A stretch of 64,000 bases of DNA from Halictus rubicundus (Eukaryota > Arthropoda > Insecta > Hymenoptera > Halictidae), in NCBI RefSeq assembly GCF_050948215.1, contig NW_027488694.1:310001-374000 (forward strand), given 5' to 3'. The notes beneath the pieces are model-generated. The model was not told the DNA's origin and did no database searches. It saw only the letters and a list, made by a program, of their open reading frames with translations. Positions within the stretch are counted from its first letter, which is position 1, and every line of letters starts with the position of its first letter. Of this stretch, positions 12,037 to 24,351 are shown piece by piece. The position numbers were made by a program, and so were the translations under genes.

Positions 12037-13235
12037 ATGTCCTATCCTCTATCCTATCCTAGCCTCTATCCGATCCTCTATCCTATCCTATCCTCTATCC
12101 GATCCTCAATCCTATCCTATCCTCTATTATGTCCTATCCTCTATCCTATCCTATCCTCTATCCTATCCTATCCTCTATCCTATCCTATCCTCTATCCGAT
12201 CCTCTATCCTATCCAATCCTCTATCCGATCCTCAATCCTATCCTATCCTCTATTATGTCCTATCCTCTATCCTATCCTATCCTCTATCCGATCCTCTATC
12301 CTATCCTATCCTCTATCCGATCCTCAATCCTATCCTATCCTCTATTATGTCCTATCCTCTATCCTATCCTATCCTCTATCCTATCCTATCCTCTATCCTA
12401 TCCTATCCTCTATCCTATCCTCTATCCTATCCTATCCTCTATCCGATCCTCTATCCTATCCTATCCTCCATCCTATCCTCTATCCTATCCTCCATCCTAT
12501 CCTCTATCCTATCCTCCATCCTATCCTCTATCCTATCCTCCATCCTATCCTCTATCCTATCCTCAATCCTCTCCTATACTCTATTCTATCCTTTCCTCTA
12601 TCCTATCCTCTATCCTATCCTATCCTCTATCCTATTATATCCTCTATCCTATCCTATCCTCTATCCTATCCTATCCTCTATCCTATCCTATCCTCTATCC
12701 TATCCTATCCTCTATCCTATCCTATCCTCTATCCTATCCTATCCTATCCTCTATCCTATCCTATCCTCTATCCTATCCAATTACCTATCCTATCCTCTAT
12801 CCTATCCTTTCCTCTATCCTATCCTATTCTCTATCCTATCCTCTATCCTATCCTCTATCCTATCCACTATCCTATCCTATCCTCAAAGCTATACTATCCT
12901 CTATCCGATCCTCTATCCTATCCTATCCTCTATCCTATCCTATCCTCTATCCTATCCTATCCTCCATCCTATTCTATCCTCTATCCTATCCTCTATCCTA
13001 TCCGCTATCCTATCCTCTATCCTACCGTCTATCCTATCCTCTATCATATCCTATCCTCTATCCGATCCTCTATCCTATCCTATCCTCTATTTTATCCTAT
13101 CCTCTATCCTATCCTATCCTCTATCCTATCCTATCCTGTATCCGATCCTCAATCCTATCCTATCCTCTATTATGTCCTATCCTCTATCCTATCCTATCCT
13201 CTATCCTATCCTATCCTCTATCCTATCCTATCCTC
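12037..13235. repeat. End of left domain: repeated ATTATGTCC modules and an older duplication
   Basis: Several short modules of CCGATCCTCAATCC leading to CTATTATGTCC (12,036, 12,127, 12,255 and 12,346), the four-copy CATCC minisatellite (12,469), a copy of 8,461-8,720 at 12,777-13,036, and a last ATTATGTCC near 13,170. The first right-domain block begins abruptly at CTCTACCCTATCC (13,236). Confidence 0.7.
12469..12564. repeat. 24-bp minisatellite, 4 copies
   Basis: CATCC at 12,469, 12,493, 12,517 and 12,541. This is the longest of the four loci of this minisatellite. Confidence 0.85.
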
Positions 13236-14605
13236 TACCCTATCCTCTATCCTATCATATCCTCTATCCTATCCTATCCTCTATCCTTTCCTATCAAATC
13301 CCCTATCCTATCATCTATCCTATCCTATCCTCTGTCCTATCCTATCCTCTATCCTATCCTATCGTCTATCCTATCCTCTATCCTATCCTATCCTCTATCC
13401 TATGCTATCCTCTGTCCTATCCTATCCTCTATCCTATCCTATCCTATATCCTATAATATGCTCTATCCTATCCTATCCTCTATCCTATCCTATCCTCTAT
13501 CCTACGCTATCCTCTATCGTATCCTATCCTCTATCCTATCCTATCTTCTATCCTACCCTATCCTCTATCCTATCATATCCTCTATCCTATCCTATCCTCT
13601 ATCCTTTCCTATCAAATCCCCTATCCTATCATCTATCCTATCCTATCCTCTGTCCTATCCTATCCTCTATCCTATCCTATCGTCTATCCTATCCTCTATC
13701 CTATCCTATCCTCTATCCTATCCTATCTTCTATCCTATCCTATCCTCTATCCTATCAAATCCCCTATCCTATCCTCTATCCTATCCTATCCTCTGTCCTA
13801 TCCTATCCTCTATCCTATCCTATCGTCTATCCTATCCTCTATCCTATCCTATCTTCTATCCTATACTATCCTCTATTCCATCCTCTATCCAATCCTCTAT
13901 CCTATCCTATCCTCTATCCTATCCTATCCTCTATCCTATCCTACCCTCTATCCTATCCTATCTTCTAACCTATCCTATCCTCTATCCTATCAAATCCCCT
14001 ATCCTATCCTCTGTCCTATCCTATCCTCTATCCTATCCTATCCTCTATCCTATCCTATCCTCTATCCTATGCTATCCTCTGTCGTATCCTATCCTCTATC
14101 CTATCCTATCCTATATCCTACAATATGCTCTATCCTATCCTATCCTCTATCCTATCCTATCCTCTATCCTACGCTATCCTCTATCCTATCCTATCCTATC
14201 CTCTATCCTATCCTATCTTCTATCCTATCCTATCCTCTATCCTATTCTATCCTCTATCCTATCCTATCTTCTATCCTATCCTATCCTCTATCCTATGCTA
14301 TCCTCTGTCCTATCCTATCCTCTATCCTATCCTATCCTATATCCTATAATATGCTCTATCCTATCCTATCCTCTATCCTATCCTATCCTCTATCCTACGC
14401 TATCCTCTATCCTGTCCTATCCTCTATCCTATCCTATCTTCTATCCTATCCTATCCTCTATCCTATTCTATCCTCTATCCCATCCTATCCTCTATCCTAT
14501 CCTATCCTCTATCCTATCCTATCCTGTATCCTATCCTATCCTCTATCCTATCCTATCCTCTATCCTACCCTATCCTCTATCCTATCCTATCCTCTATCCT
14601 ACCCC
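13236..14605. repeat. 1,719-bp duplication, copy 1
   Basis: TACCCTATCC at 13,235, TATGCTATCC at 13,401, TACAATATGC at 14,119 and TATTCTATCC at about 14,464 all recur exactly 1,719 bp to the right. The copy ends at about 14,605, where TACCCCATCC replaces the right-domain pattern. Confidence 0.85.
13942..14181. repeat. 240-bp higher-order block (CAATATG variant)
   Basis: Runs from TACCCTC to TACGCTATCCTC and is exactly 240 bp. The diagnostic twelve-mer reads TACAATATGCTC, a subtype I see only here and in the duplicate at 15,661. Confidence 0.85.
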
Positions 14606-14765
14606 ATCCTCTATCCTATCCTATCCTCTATCCTCTATCCTCTATCCTATCCAACCTTTATCCTAACCTATCCTCTATCCTATACTATCCTCTACCTTAT
14701 CCTATCCTCTATCCTATCCAATTACCTATCCTATCCTCTATCCTATCCTTTCCTCTATCCTATCC
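14598..14765. repeat. Left-domain segment embedded in the right domain
   Basis: Carries TACCCCATCC, three successive H heptamers, TTTATCCTAACC, TATACTATCCTCTACC and TCCAATTACC in the same order as 3,865-4,025, with a small difference (TCCAACCTTTATCC). It sits between the two copies of the 1,719-bp duplication. Confidence 0.85.
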
Positions 14766-14954
14766 TATCCTCTATCCTATCCTATCCTCTATTCTATCCT
14801 ATCCTCTATCCTATCCTATCTTCTATCCCATCCTATCCTCTATCCTATCCTCTATCCAATCCTCTATCCTATCCTATCCTCTATCCTATCCTATCCTGTA
14901 TCCTATCCTATCCTCTATCCTATCCTATGCTCTATCCTATCCTGTCCTCTATCC

Positions 14955-16324
14955 TACCCTATCCTCTATCCTATCATATCCTCTATCCTATCCTATCCTC
15001 TATCCTTTCCTATCAAATCCCCTATCCTATCATCTATCCTATCCTATCCTCTGTCCTATCCTATCCTCTATCCTATCCTATCGTCTATCCTATCCTCTAT
15101 CCTATCCTATCCTCTATCCTATGCTATCCTCTGTCCTATCCTATCCTCTATCCTATCCTATCCTATATCCTATAATATGCTCTATCCTATCCTATCCTCT
15201 ATCCTATCCTATCCTCTATCCTACGCTATCCTCTATCGTATCCTATCCTCTATCCTATCCTATCTTCTATCCTACCCTATCCTCTATCCTATCATATCCT
15301 CTATCCTATCCTATCCTCTATCCTTTCCTATCAAATCCCCTATCCTATCATCTATCCTATCCTATCCTCTGTCCTATCCTATCCTCTATCCTATCCTATC
15401 GTCTATCCTATCCTCTATCCTATCCTATCCTCTATCCTATCCTATCTTCTATCCTATCCTATCCTCTATCCTATCAAATCCCCTATCCTATCCTCTATCC
15501 TATCCTATCCTCTGTCCTATCCTATCCTCTATCCTATCCTATCGTCTATCCTATCCTCTATCCTATCCTATCTTCTATCCTATACTATCCTCTATTCCAT
15601 CCTCTATCCAATCCTCTATCCTATCCTATCCTCTATCCTATCCTATCCTCTATCCTATCCTACCCTCTATCCTATCCTATCTTCTATCCTATCCTATCCT
15701 CTATCCTATCAAATCCCCTATCCTATCCTCTGTCCTATCCTATCCTCTATCCTATCCTATCCTCTATCCTATCCTATCCTCTATCCTATGCTATCCTCTG
15801 TCGTATCCTATCCTCTATCCTATCCTATCCTATATCCTACAATATGCTCTATCCTATCCTATCCTCTATCCTATCCTATCCTCTATCCTACGCTATCCTC
15901 TATCCTATCCTATCCTATCCTCTATCCTATCCTATCTTCTATCCTATCCTATCCTCTATCCTATTCTATCCTCTATCCTATAGTATCTTCTATCCTATCC
16001 TATCCTCTATCCTATGCTATCCTCTGTCCTATCCTATCCTCTATCCTATCCTATCCTATATCCTATAATATGCTCTATCCTATCCTATCCTCTATCCTAT
16101 CCTATCCTCTATCCTACGCTATCCTCTATCCTGTCCTATCCTCTATCCTATCCTATCTTCTATCCTATCCTATCCTCTATCCTATTCTATCCTCTATCCC
16201 ATCCTATCCTCTATCCTATCCTATCCTCTATCCTATCCTATCCTGTATCCTATCCTATCCTCTATCCTATCCTATCCTCTATCCTACCCTATCCTCTATC
16301 CTATCCTATCCTCTATCCTATCCT
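14955..16324. repeat. 1,719-bp duplication, copy 2
   Basis: Partner of 13,236-14,605. TACCCTATCC lies at 14,954 and TACAATATGC at 15,838. It loses similarity at about 16,324. Confidence 0.85.
15661..15900. repeat. 240-bp higher-order block (CAATATG variant)
   Basis: Same 240-bp block as 13,942-14,181 at offset 1,719, sharing the CAATATG subtype. Confidence 0.85.
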
Positions 16325-18574
16325 ATCCTGTATCCTATCCTATCCTCTATCCTATCCTATCCTCTATCCTATCCTATCCTCTATCCTACCCTATCCTCTA
16401 TCCTTTCCTATCCTCTATCCTATCAAATCCCCTATCCTATCCTCTATCCTATCCTATCCTCTGTCCTATCTAATCCTCTATCCTATTCTATCCTCTATCG
16501 TATCCTATCCTCTATCCTATCCTATCCTCTATCCTATCCTATCTTCTATCCTATCAAATCCCCTATCCTATCCTCTGTCCTATCCTATCCTCTATCCTAT
16601 CCTATCATCTATCCTATCCTATCCTCTATCCTATCCTATCCTCTGTCCTATCCTATCCTCTATCCTATCCTATCGTCTATCCTATCCTCTATCCTATCCT
16701 ATCCTCTATCCTATCCTATCTTCTATCCTATCCTATCCTCTATCCTATCAAATCCCCTATCCTATCCTCTATCCTATCCTATCTTCTATCCTATCATATC
16801 CTCTATCCTATCCTATCCTCTATCCTATCCTATCTTCTATCCTATCCTATCCTCTATCCTATCCTATCGTCTATCCTATCCTATCTTCTATCCCATAATA
16901 TCCTCTATCCTATCCTCTGTCCAATCCTCTATCCTATCCTATCCTCTATCCTATCCTATCCTGTATCCTATCCTATCCTCTATCCTATCCTATGCTCTAT
17001 CCTATCCTGTCCTCTATCCTACCCTATCCTCTATCCTATCATATCCTCTATCCTATCCTATCCTCTATCCTTTCCTATCAAATCCCCTATCCTATCATCT
17101 ATCCTATCCTATCCTCTGTCCTATCCTATCCTCTATCCTATCCTATCGTCTATCCTATCCTCTATCCTATCCTATCCTCTATCCTATCCTATCTTCTATC
17201 CTATCCTATCCTCTATCCTATCAAATCCCCTATCCTATCCTCTATCCTATCCTATCTTCTATCCTATCCTATCCTATCCTATCCTCTATCGTATCCTATC
17301 TTCTATCCTATACTATCCTCTATTCTATCCTCTATCCAATCCTCTATCCTATCCTATCCTCTATCCTATCCTATCCTCTATCCTATCCTACCGTCTATCC
17401 TATCCTATCTTCTATCCTATCCTATCCTCTATCCTATCAAATCCCCTATCCTATCCTCTGTCCTATCCTATCCTCTATCCTATCCTATCCTCTATCCTAT
17501 CCTATCCTCTATCCTATGCTATCCTCTGTCCTATCCTATCCTCTATCCTATCCTATCCTATATCCTATCATATGCTCTATCCTATCCTATCCTCTATCAT
17601 ATCCTATCCTCTATCCTACGCTATCCTCTATCCTATCCTATCCTCTATCCTATCCTATCTTCTATCCTATCCTATCCTCTATCCTATCAAATCCCCTATC
17701 CTATCCTCTATCCTATCCTATCCTCTGTCCTATCCTATCCTCTATCCTATCCTATCGTCTATCCTATCCTCTATCCTATCCTATCCTCTATCCTATCCTA
17801 TCTTCTATCCTATCCTATCCTCTATCCTATCCTATCCTCTATCCTACGCTATCCTCTATCCTATCCTATCCTCTATCCTATCCTATCTTCTATCCTATCC
17901 TATCCTCTATCCTATCAAATCCCCTATCCTATCCTCTATCCTATCCTATCTTCTATCCTATCCTATCCTCTATCCTATCCTATCCTCTATCGTATCCTAT
18001 CTTCTATCCTATACTATCCTCTATTCTATCCTCTATCCAATCCTCTATCCTATCCTATCCTCTATCCTATCCTATCCTCTATCCTATCCTACCCTCTATC
18101 CTATCCTATCTTCTATCCTATCCTATCCTCTATCCTATCAAATCCCCTATCCTATCCTCTGTCCTATCCTATCCTCTATCCTATCCTATCCTCTATCCTA
18201 TCCTATCCTCTATCCTATGCTATCCTCTGTCCTATCCTATCCTCTATCCTATCCTATCCTCTATCGTATCCTATCCTCTATCCTATGCTATACTCTATCC
18301 CATCCTATCCTCTATCCTATCCTATCCTCTATCCTATCCTATCCTCTATCCTATCCTATCTTCTATCCTATCCTATCCTCTATCCTATCCTATCGTCTAT
18401 CCTATCCTATCTTCTATCCCATAATATCCTCTATCCTATCCTCTGTCCAATCCTCTATCCTATCCTATCCTCTATCCTATCCTATCCTGTATCCTATCCT
18501 ATCCTCTATCCTATCCTATGCTCTATCCTATCCTGTCCTCTATCCTACCCTATCCTCTATCCTATCATATCCTC
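16325..18574. repeat. Right-domain satellite between mapped duplications
   Basis: Regular 17-mers with TATCAAATCCCC, TATCTTC, TATCGTC and TATTC variants. It includes two CCCATAATATCC variants (about 16,890 and 18,418) and the first CATATG-type unit (17,569). I could not assign it to a single clean duplication. Confidence 0.7.
17389..17628. repeat. 240-bp higher-order block (CATATG variant)
   Basis: Exactly 240 bp to TACGCTATCCTC. It opens with TACCGTC instead of TACCCTC, carries TATCATATGCTC, and has an extra CATATCC near its end. Confidence 0.8.
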
Positions 18575-20195
18575 TATCCTATCCTCTATCCTATCCTATC
18601 CTCTATCCTATCCTATCTTCTATCCTATCCTATCCTCTATCCTATCAAATCCCCTATCCTATCCTCTATCCTATCCTATCTTCTATCCTATCCTATCCTA
18701 TCCTCTATCGTATCCTATCTTCTATCCTATCCTATCCTCTATCCTATCAAATCCCCTATCCTATCCTCTGTCCTATCCTATCCTCTATCCTATCCTCTCC
18801 TCTATCCTATCCTATCCTCTATCCTATGCTATCCTCTGTCCTATCCTATCCTCTATCCTATCCTATCCTATATCCTATCATATGCTCTATCCTATCCTAT
18901 CCTCTATCCTATCCTATCCTCTATCCTACGCTATCCTCTATCCTATCCTATCCTATCTTCTATCCTATCCTATCCTCTATCCTATCAAATCCCCTATCCT
19001 ATCCTCTATCCTATCCTATCTTCTATCCTATCCTATCCTATCCTCTATCGTATCCTATCTTCTATCCTATACTATCCTCTATTCTATCCTCTATCCAATC
19101 CTCTATCCTATCCTATCCTCTATCCTATCCTATCCTCTATCCTATCCTACCCTCTATCCTATCCTATCTTCTATCCTATCCTATCCTCTATCCTATCAAA
19201 TCCCCTATCCTATCCTCTGTCCTATCCTATCCTCTATCCTATCCTATCCTCTATCCTATCCTATCCTCTATCCTATGCTATCCTCTGTCCTATCCTATCC
19301 TCTATCCTATCCTATCCTATATCCTATCATATGCTCTATCCTATCCTATCCTCTATCCTATCCTATCCTCTATCCTACGCTATCCTCTATCCTATCCTAT
19401 CCTCTATCCTATCCTATCTTCTATCCTATCCTATCCTCTATCCTATCAAATCCCCTATCCTATCCTCTATCCTATCCTATCCTCTGTCCTATCCTATCCT
19501 CTATCCTATCCTATCGTCTATCCTATCCTCTATCCTATCCTATCCTCTATCCTATCCTATCTTCTATCCTATCCTATCCTCTATCCTATCCTATCCTCTA
19601 TCCTACGCTATCCTCTATCGTATCCTATCCTCTATCCTATCAAATCCCCTATCCTATCCTCTATCCTATCCTATCTTCTATCCTATCCTATCCTCTATCC
19701 TATCCTATCCTCTATCGTATCCTATCTTCTATCCTATACTATCCTCTATTCTATCCTCTATCCAATCCTCTATCCTATCCTATCCTCTATCCTATCCTAT
19801 CCTCTATCCTATCCTACCCTCTATCCTATCCTATCTTCTATCCTATCCTATCCTCTATCCTATCAAATCCCCTATCCTATCCTCTGTCCTATCCTATCCT
19901 CTATCCTATCCTATCCTCTATCCTATCCTATCCTCTATCCTATCCTATCCTCTATCCTATCCTATCTTCTATCCTATCCTATCCTCTATCCTATCCTATC
20001 GTCTATCCTATCCTATCTTCTATCCCATAATATCCTCTATCCTATCCTCTGTCCAATCCTCTATCCTATCCTATCATCTATCCTATCCTATCCTGTATCC
20101 TATCCTATCCTCTATCCTATCCTATGCTCTATCCTATCCTGTCCTCTATCCTACCCTATCCTCTATCCTATCATATCCTCTATCCTATCCTATCC
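18575..20195. repeat. About 4,122-bp dispersed duplication, copy 1
   Basis: The CATATG units at 18,879 and 19,328 recur at 23,001 and 23,450 (both offset 4,122). The TATGCTC/CTGTCC marker at 20,124 recurs at 24,280 (4,156), because copy 2 has two more 17-mers near 23,750. Confidence 0.8.
19148..19387. repeat. 240-bp higher-order block (CATATG variant)
   Basis: TACCCTC to TACGCTATCCTC, exactly 240 bp, with CATATG starting 180 bases after the block start. Duplicated at 23,270. Confidence 0.85.
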
Positions 20196-20448
20196 TCTAT
20201 CCTTTCCTATCAAATCCCCTATCCTATCATCTATCCTATCCTATCCTCTGTCCTATCCTATCCTCTATCCTATCCTATCGTCTATCCTATCATCTATCCT
20301 ATCCTATTCTCTATCCTATCCTATCTTCTATCCTATCCTATCCTCTATCCCATCCTATCCTCTATCCTATCCTCTATCCAATCCTCTATCCTATCCTATC
20401 CTCTATCCTATCCTATCCTGTATCCTCTCCTATCCTCTATCCTATCCT

Positions 20449-22225
20449 ATGCTCTATCCTATCCTGTCCTCTATCCTACCCTATCCTCTATCCTATCATA
20501 TCCTCTATCCTATCCTATCCTCTATCCTATCCTATCCTCTATCCTATCCTACCCTCTATCCTATCCTATCTTCTATCATATCCTATCCTCTATCCTATCC
20601 TATCTTCTATCCTATCCTATCCTCTATCCTATTCTATCCTCTATCCCATCCTATCCTCTATCCTATCCTATCCTCTATCCTATGCTATCCTCTGTCCTAT
20701 CCTATCCTCTATCCTATCCTATCCTCTATCCTATTCTATCCTCTATCCCATCCTATCCTCTATCCTATCCTATCCTCTATCCTATCCTATCGTCTATCCT
20801 ATCCTCTATCCTATCCTATCCTCTATCCTATCCTATCTTCTATCCTATCCTATCCTCTATCCTATCAAATCCCCTATCCTATCCTCTATCCTATCCTATC
20901 TTCTATCCTGTCCTATCCTATCCTCTATCGTATCCTATCTTCTATCCTATCAAATCCCCTATCCTATCCTCTGTCCTATCCTATCCTCTATCCTATCCTA
21001 TCCTCTATCCTATCCTATCCTCTATCCTATGCTATCCTCTGTCCTATCCTATCCTCTATCCTATCCTATCCTATATCCTATCATATGCTCTATCCTATCC
21101 TATCCTCTATCCTATCCTATCCTCTATCCTACGCTATCCTCTATCCTATCCTATCCTCTATCCTATCCTATCTTCTATCCTATCCTATCCTCTATCCTAT
21201 CAAATCCCCTATCCTATCCTCTATCCTATCCTATCCTCTGTCCTATCCTATCCTCTATCCTATCCTATCGTCTATCCTATCCTCTATCCTATCCTATCCT
21301 CTATCCTATCCTATCTTCTATCCTATCCTATCCTCTATCCTATCCTATCCTCTATCCTACGCTATCCTCTATCCTATCCTATCCTCTATCCTATCCTATC
21401 TTCTATCCTATCCTATCCTCTATCCTATCAAATCCCCTATCCTATCCTCTATCCTATCCTATCTTCTATCCTATCCTATCCTCTATCCTATCCTATCCTC
21501 TATCGTATCCTATCTTCTATCCTATACTATCCTCTATTCTATCCTCTATCCAATCCTCTATCCTATCCTATCCTCTATCCTATCCTATCCTCTATCCTAT
21601 CCTACCCTCTATCCTATCCTATCTTCTATCCTATCCTATCCTCTATCCTATCAAATCCCCTATCCTATCCTCTGTCCTATCCTATCCTCTATCCTATCCT
21701 ATCCTCTATCCTATCCTATCCTCTATCCTATGCTATCCTCTGTCCTATCCTATCCTCTATCCTATCCTATCCTCTATCGTATCCTATCCTCTATCCTATG
21801 CTATACTCTATCCCATCCTATCCTCTATCCTATCCTATCCTCTATCCTATCCTATCCTCTATCCTATCCTATCTTCTATCCTATCCTATCCTCTATCCTA
21901 TCCTATCGTCTATCCTATCCTATCTTCTATCCCATAATATCCTCTATCCTATCCTCTGTCCAATCCTCTATCCTATCCTATCCTCTATCCTATCCTATCC
22001 TGTATCCTATCCTATCCTCTATCCTATCCTATGCTCTATCCTATCCTGTCCTCTATCCTACCCTATCCTCTATCCTATCATATCCTCTATCCTATCCTAT
22101 CCTCTATCCTTTCCTATCAAATCCCCTATCCTATCATCTATCCTATCCTATCCTCTGTCCTATCCTATCCTCTATCCTATCCTATCGTCTATCCTATCCT
22201 CTATCCTATCCTATCCTCTATCCTA
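20449..22225. repeat. About 3.8-kb-offset duplication, copy 1
   Basis: ATGCTC at 20,449 and TATGCTATCC at 20,681 recur at offset 3,831. CATATG at 21,082 recurs at 3,848, and CCCATAATATCC at 21,931 at 3,746. The changing offset records several whole-unit indels. Confidence 0.75.
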
Positions 22226-22696
22226 TCCTATCCTCTATCCTATCCTATCTTCTATCCTATCCTATCCTCTATCCTATCAAGCCCCCTATCCTATCCTCTA
22301 TCCTATCCTATCTTCTATCCTATCCTATCCTCTATCCTATCCTATCCTCTATCGTATCCTATCTTCTATCCTATACTATCCTCTATTCTATCCTCTATCC
22401 AATCCTCTATCCTATCCTATCCTCTATCCTATCCTATCCTCTATCCTATCCTACCCTCTATCCTATCCTATCTTCTATCATATCCTATCCTCTATCCTAT
22501 CCTATCTTCTATCCTATCCTATCCTCTATCCTATTCTATCCTCTATCCCATCCTATCCTCTATCCTATCCTATCCTCTATCCTATGCTATCCTCTGTCCT
22601 ATCCTATCCTCTATCCTATCCTATCCTCTATCCTATTCTATCCTCTATCCCATCCTATCCTCTATCCTATCCTATCCTCTATCCTATCCTATCGTC

Positions 22697-24351
22697 TATC
22701 CTATCCTCTATCCTATCCTATCCTCTATCCTATCCTATCTTCTATCCTATCCTATCCTCTATCCTATCAAATCCCCTATCCTATCCTCTATCCTATCCTA
22801 TCTTCTATCCTATCCTATCCTATCCTCTATCGTATCCTATCTTCTATCCTATCCTATCCTCTATCCTATCAAATCCCCTATCCTATCCCCTGTCCTATCC
22901 TATCCTCTATCCTATCCTCTCCTCTATCCTATCCTATCCTCTATCCTATGCTATCCTCTGTCCTATCCTATCCTCTATCCTATCCTATCCTATATCCTAT
23001 CATATGCTCTATCCTATCCTATCCTCTATCCTATCCTATCCTCTATCCTACGCTATCCTCTATCCTATCCTATCCTATCTTCTATCCTATCCTATCCTCT
23101 ATCCTATCAAATCCCCTATCCTATCCTCTATCCTATCCTATCTTCTATCCTATCCTATCCTATCCTCTATCGTATCCTATCTTCTATCCTATACTATCCT
23201 CTATTCTATCCTCTATCCAATCCTCTATCCTATCCTATCCTCTATCCTATCCTATCCTCTATCCTATCCTACCCTCTATCCTATCCTATCTTCTATCCTA
23301 TCCTATCCTCTATCCTATCAAATCCCCTATCCTATCCTCTGTCCTATCCTATCCTCTATCCTATCCTATCCTCTATCCTATCCTATCCTCTATCCTATGC
23401 TATCCTCTGTCCTATCCTATCCTCTATCCTATCCTATCCTATATCCTATCATATGCTCTATCCTATCCTATCCTCTATCCTATCCTATCCTCTATCCTAC
23501 GCTATCCTCTATCCTATCCTATCCTCTATCCTATCCTATCTTCTATCCTATCCTATCCTCTATCCTATCAAATCCCCTATCCTATCCTCTATCCTATCCT
23601 ATCCTCTGTCCTATCCTATCCTCTATCCTATCCTATCGTCTATCCTATCCTCTATCCTATCCTATCCTCTATCCTATCCTATCTTCTATCCTATCCTATC
23701 CTCTATCCTATCCTATCCTCTATCCTACGCTATCCTCTATCGTATCCTATCCTCTATCCTATCCTATCTTCTATCCTATCCTATCCTCTATCCTATCAAA
23801 TCCCCTATCCTATCCTCTATCCTATCCTATCTTCTATCCTATCCTATCCTCTATCCTATCCTATCCTCTATCGTATCCTATCTTCTATCCTATACTATCC
23901 TCTATTCTATCCTCTATCCAATCCTCTATCCTATCCTATCCTCTATCCTATCCTATCCTCTATCCTATCCTACCCTCTATCCTATCCTATCTTCTATCCT
24001 ATCCTATCCTCTATCCTATCAAATCCCCTATCCTATCCTCTGTCCTATCCTATCCTCTATCCTATCCTATCCTCTATCCTATCCTATCCTCTATCCTATC
24101 CTATCCTCTATCCTATCCTATCTTCTATCCTATCCTATCCTCTATCCTATCCTATCGTCTATCCTATCCTATCTTCTATCCCATAATATCCTCTATCCTA
24201 TCCTCTGTCCAATCCTCTATCCTATCCTATCATCTATCCTATCCTATCCTGTATCCTATCCTATCCTCTATCCTATCCTATGCTCTATCCTATCCTGTCC
24301 TCTATCCTACCCTATCCTCTATCCTATCATATCCTCTATCCTATCCTATCC
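22697..24351. repeat. About 4,122-bp dispersed duplication, copy 2
   Basis: Partner of 18,575-20,195, with a 34-bp (two-unit) insertion after TACGCTATCCTCTATCG near 23,750. Confidence 0.8.
23270..23509. repeat. 240-bp higher-order block (CATATG variant)
   Basis: Exactly 240 bp, CATATG at 23,450. Copy of 19,148-19,387 at offset 4,122. Confidence 0.85.

Larger units (their letters stand above)
1..13235. repeat. Left domain: heterogeneous mixed 12/17-bp satellite
   Basis: This part mixes runs of 12-bp PH units (for example about 1,035-1,115, 1,820-1,880, 3,560-3,620, 6,605-6,680 and 7,790-7,940) with 17-bp PPH runs. It has many variants that are rare or absent further right: CCGATCC, TCCAATTACC, CTCAATCC, CTATTATGTCC, TCCATCC and CTAGCCTC. 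Sequence modules of 0.3-2.5 kb recur in different orders. Higher divergence among units than in the right domain suggests an older, less recently homogenised part of the array (inference). Confidence 0.85.

Noticed and set aside
17572..24186. A 2,204-codon open frame on the + strand, and others such as 20,124-25,865, 37,608-42,731 and 38,510-43,054
   Set aside because: The 17-mer has no stop in any + frame, and since 17 is not a multiple of 3 every frame yields the same period SYPLSYPILYPILSSIL. Starts and stops come only from rare variants (TATG, TAATCC, CATAATATCC). Overlapping frames are open at the same time, with no codon bias, Kozak context, splice sites or known domain. On the minus strand GGATAGG gives a TAG in every frame.
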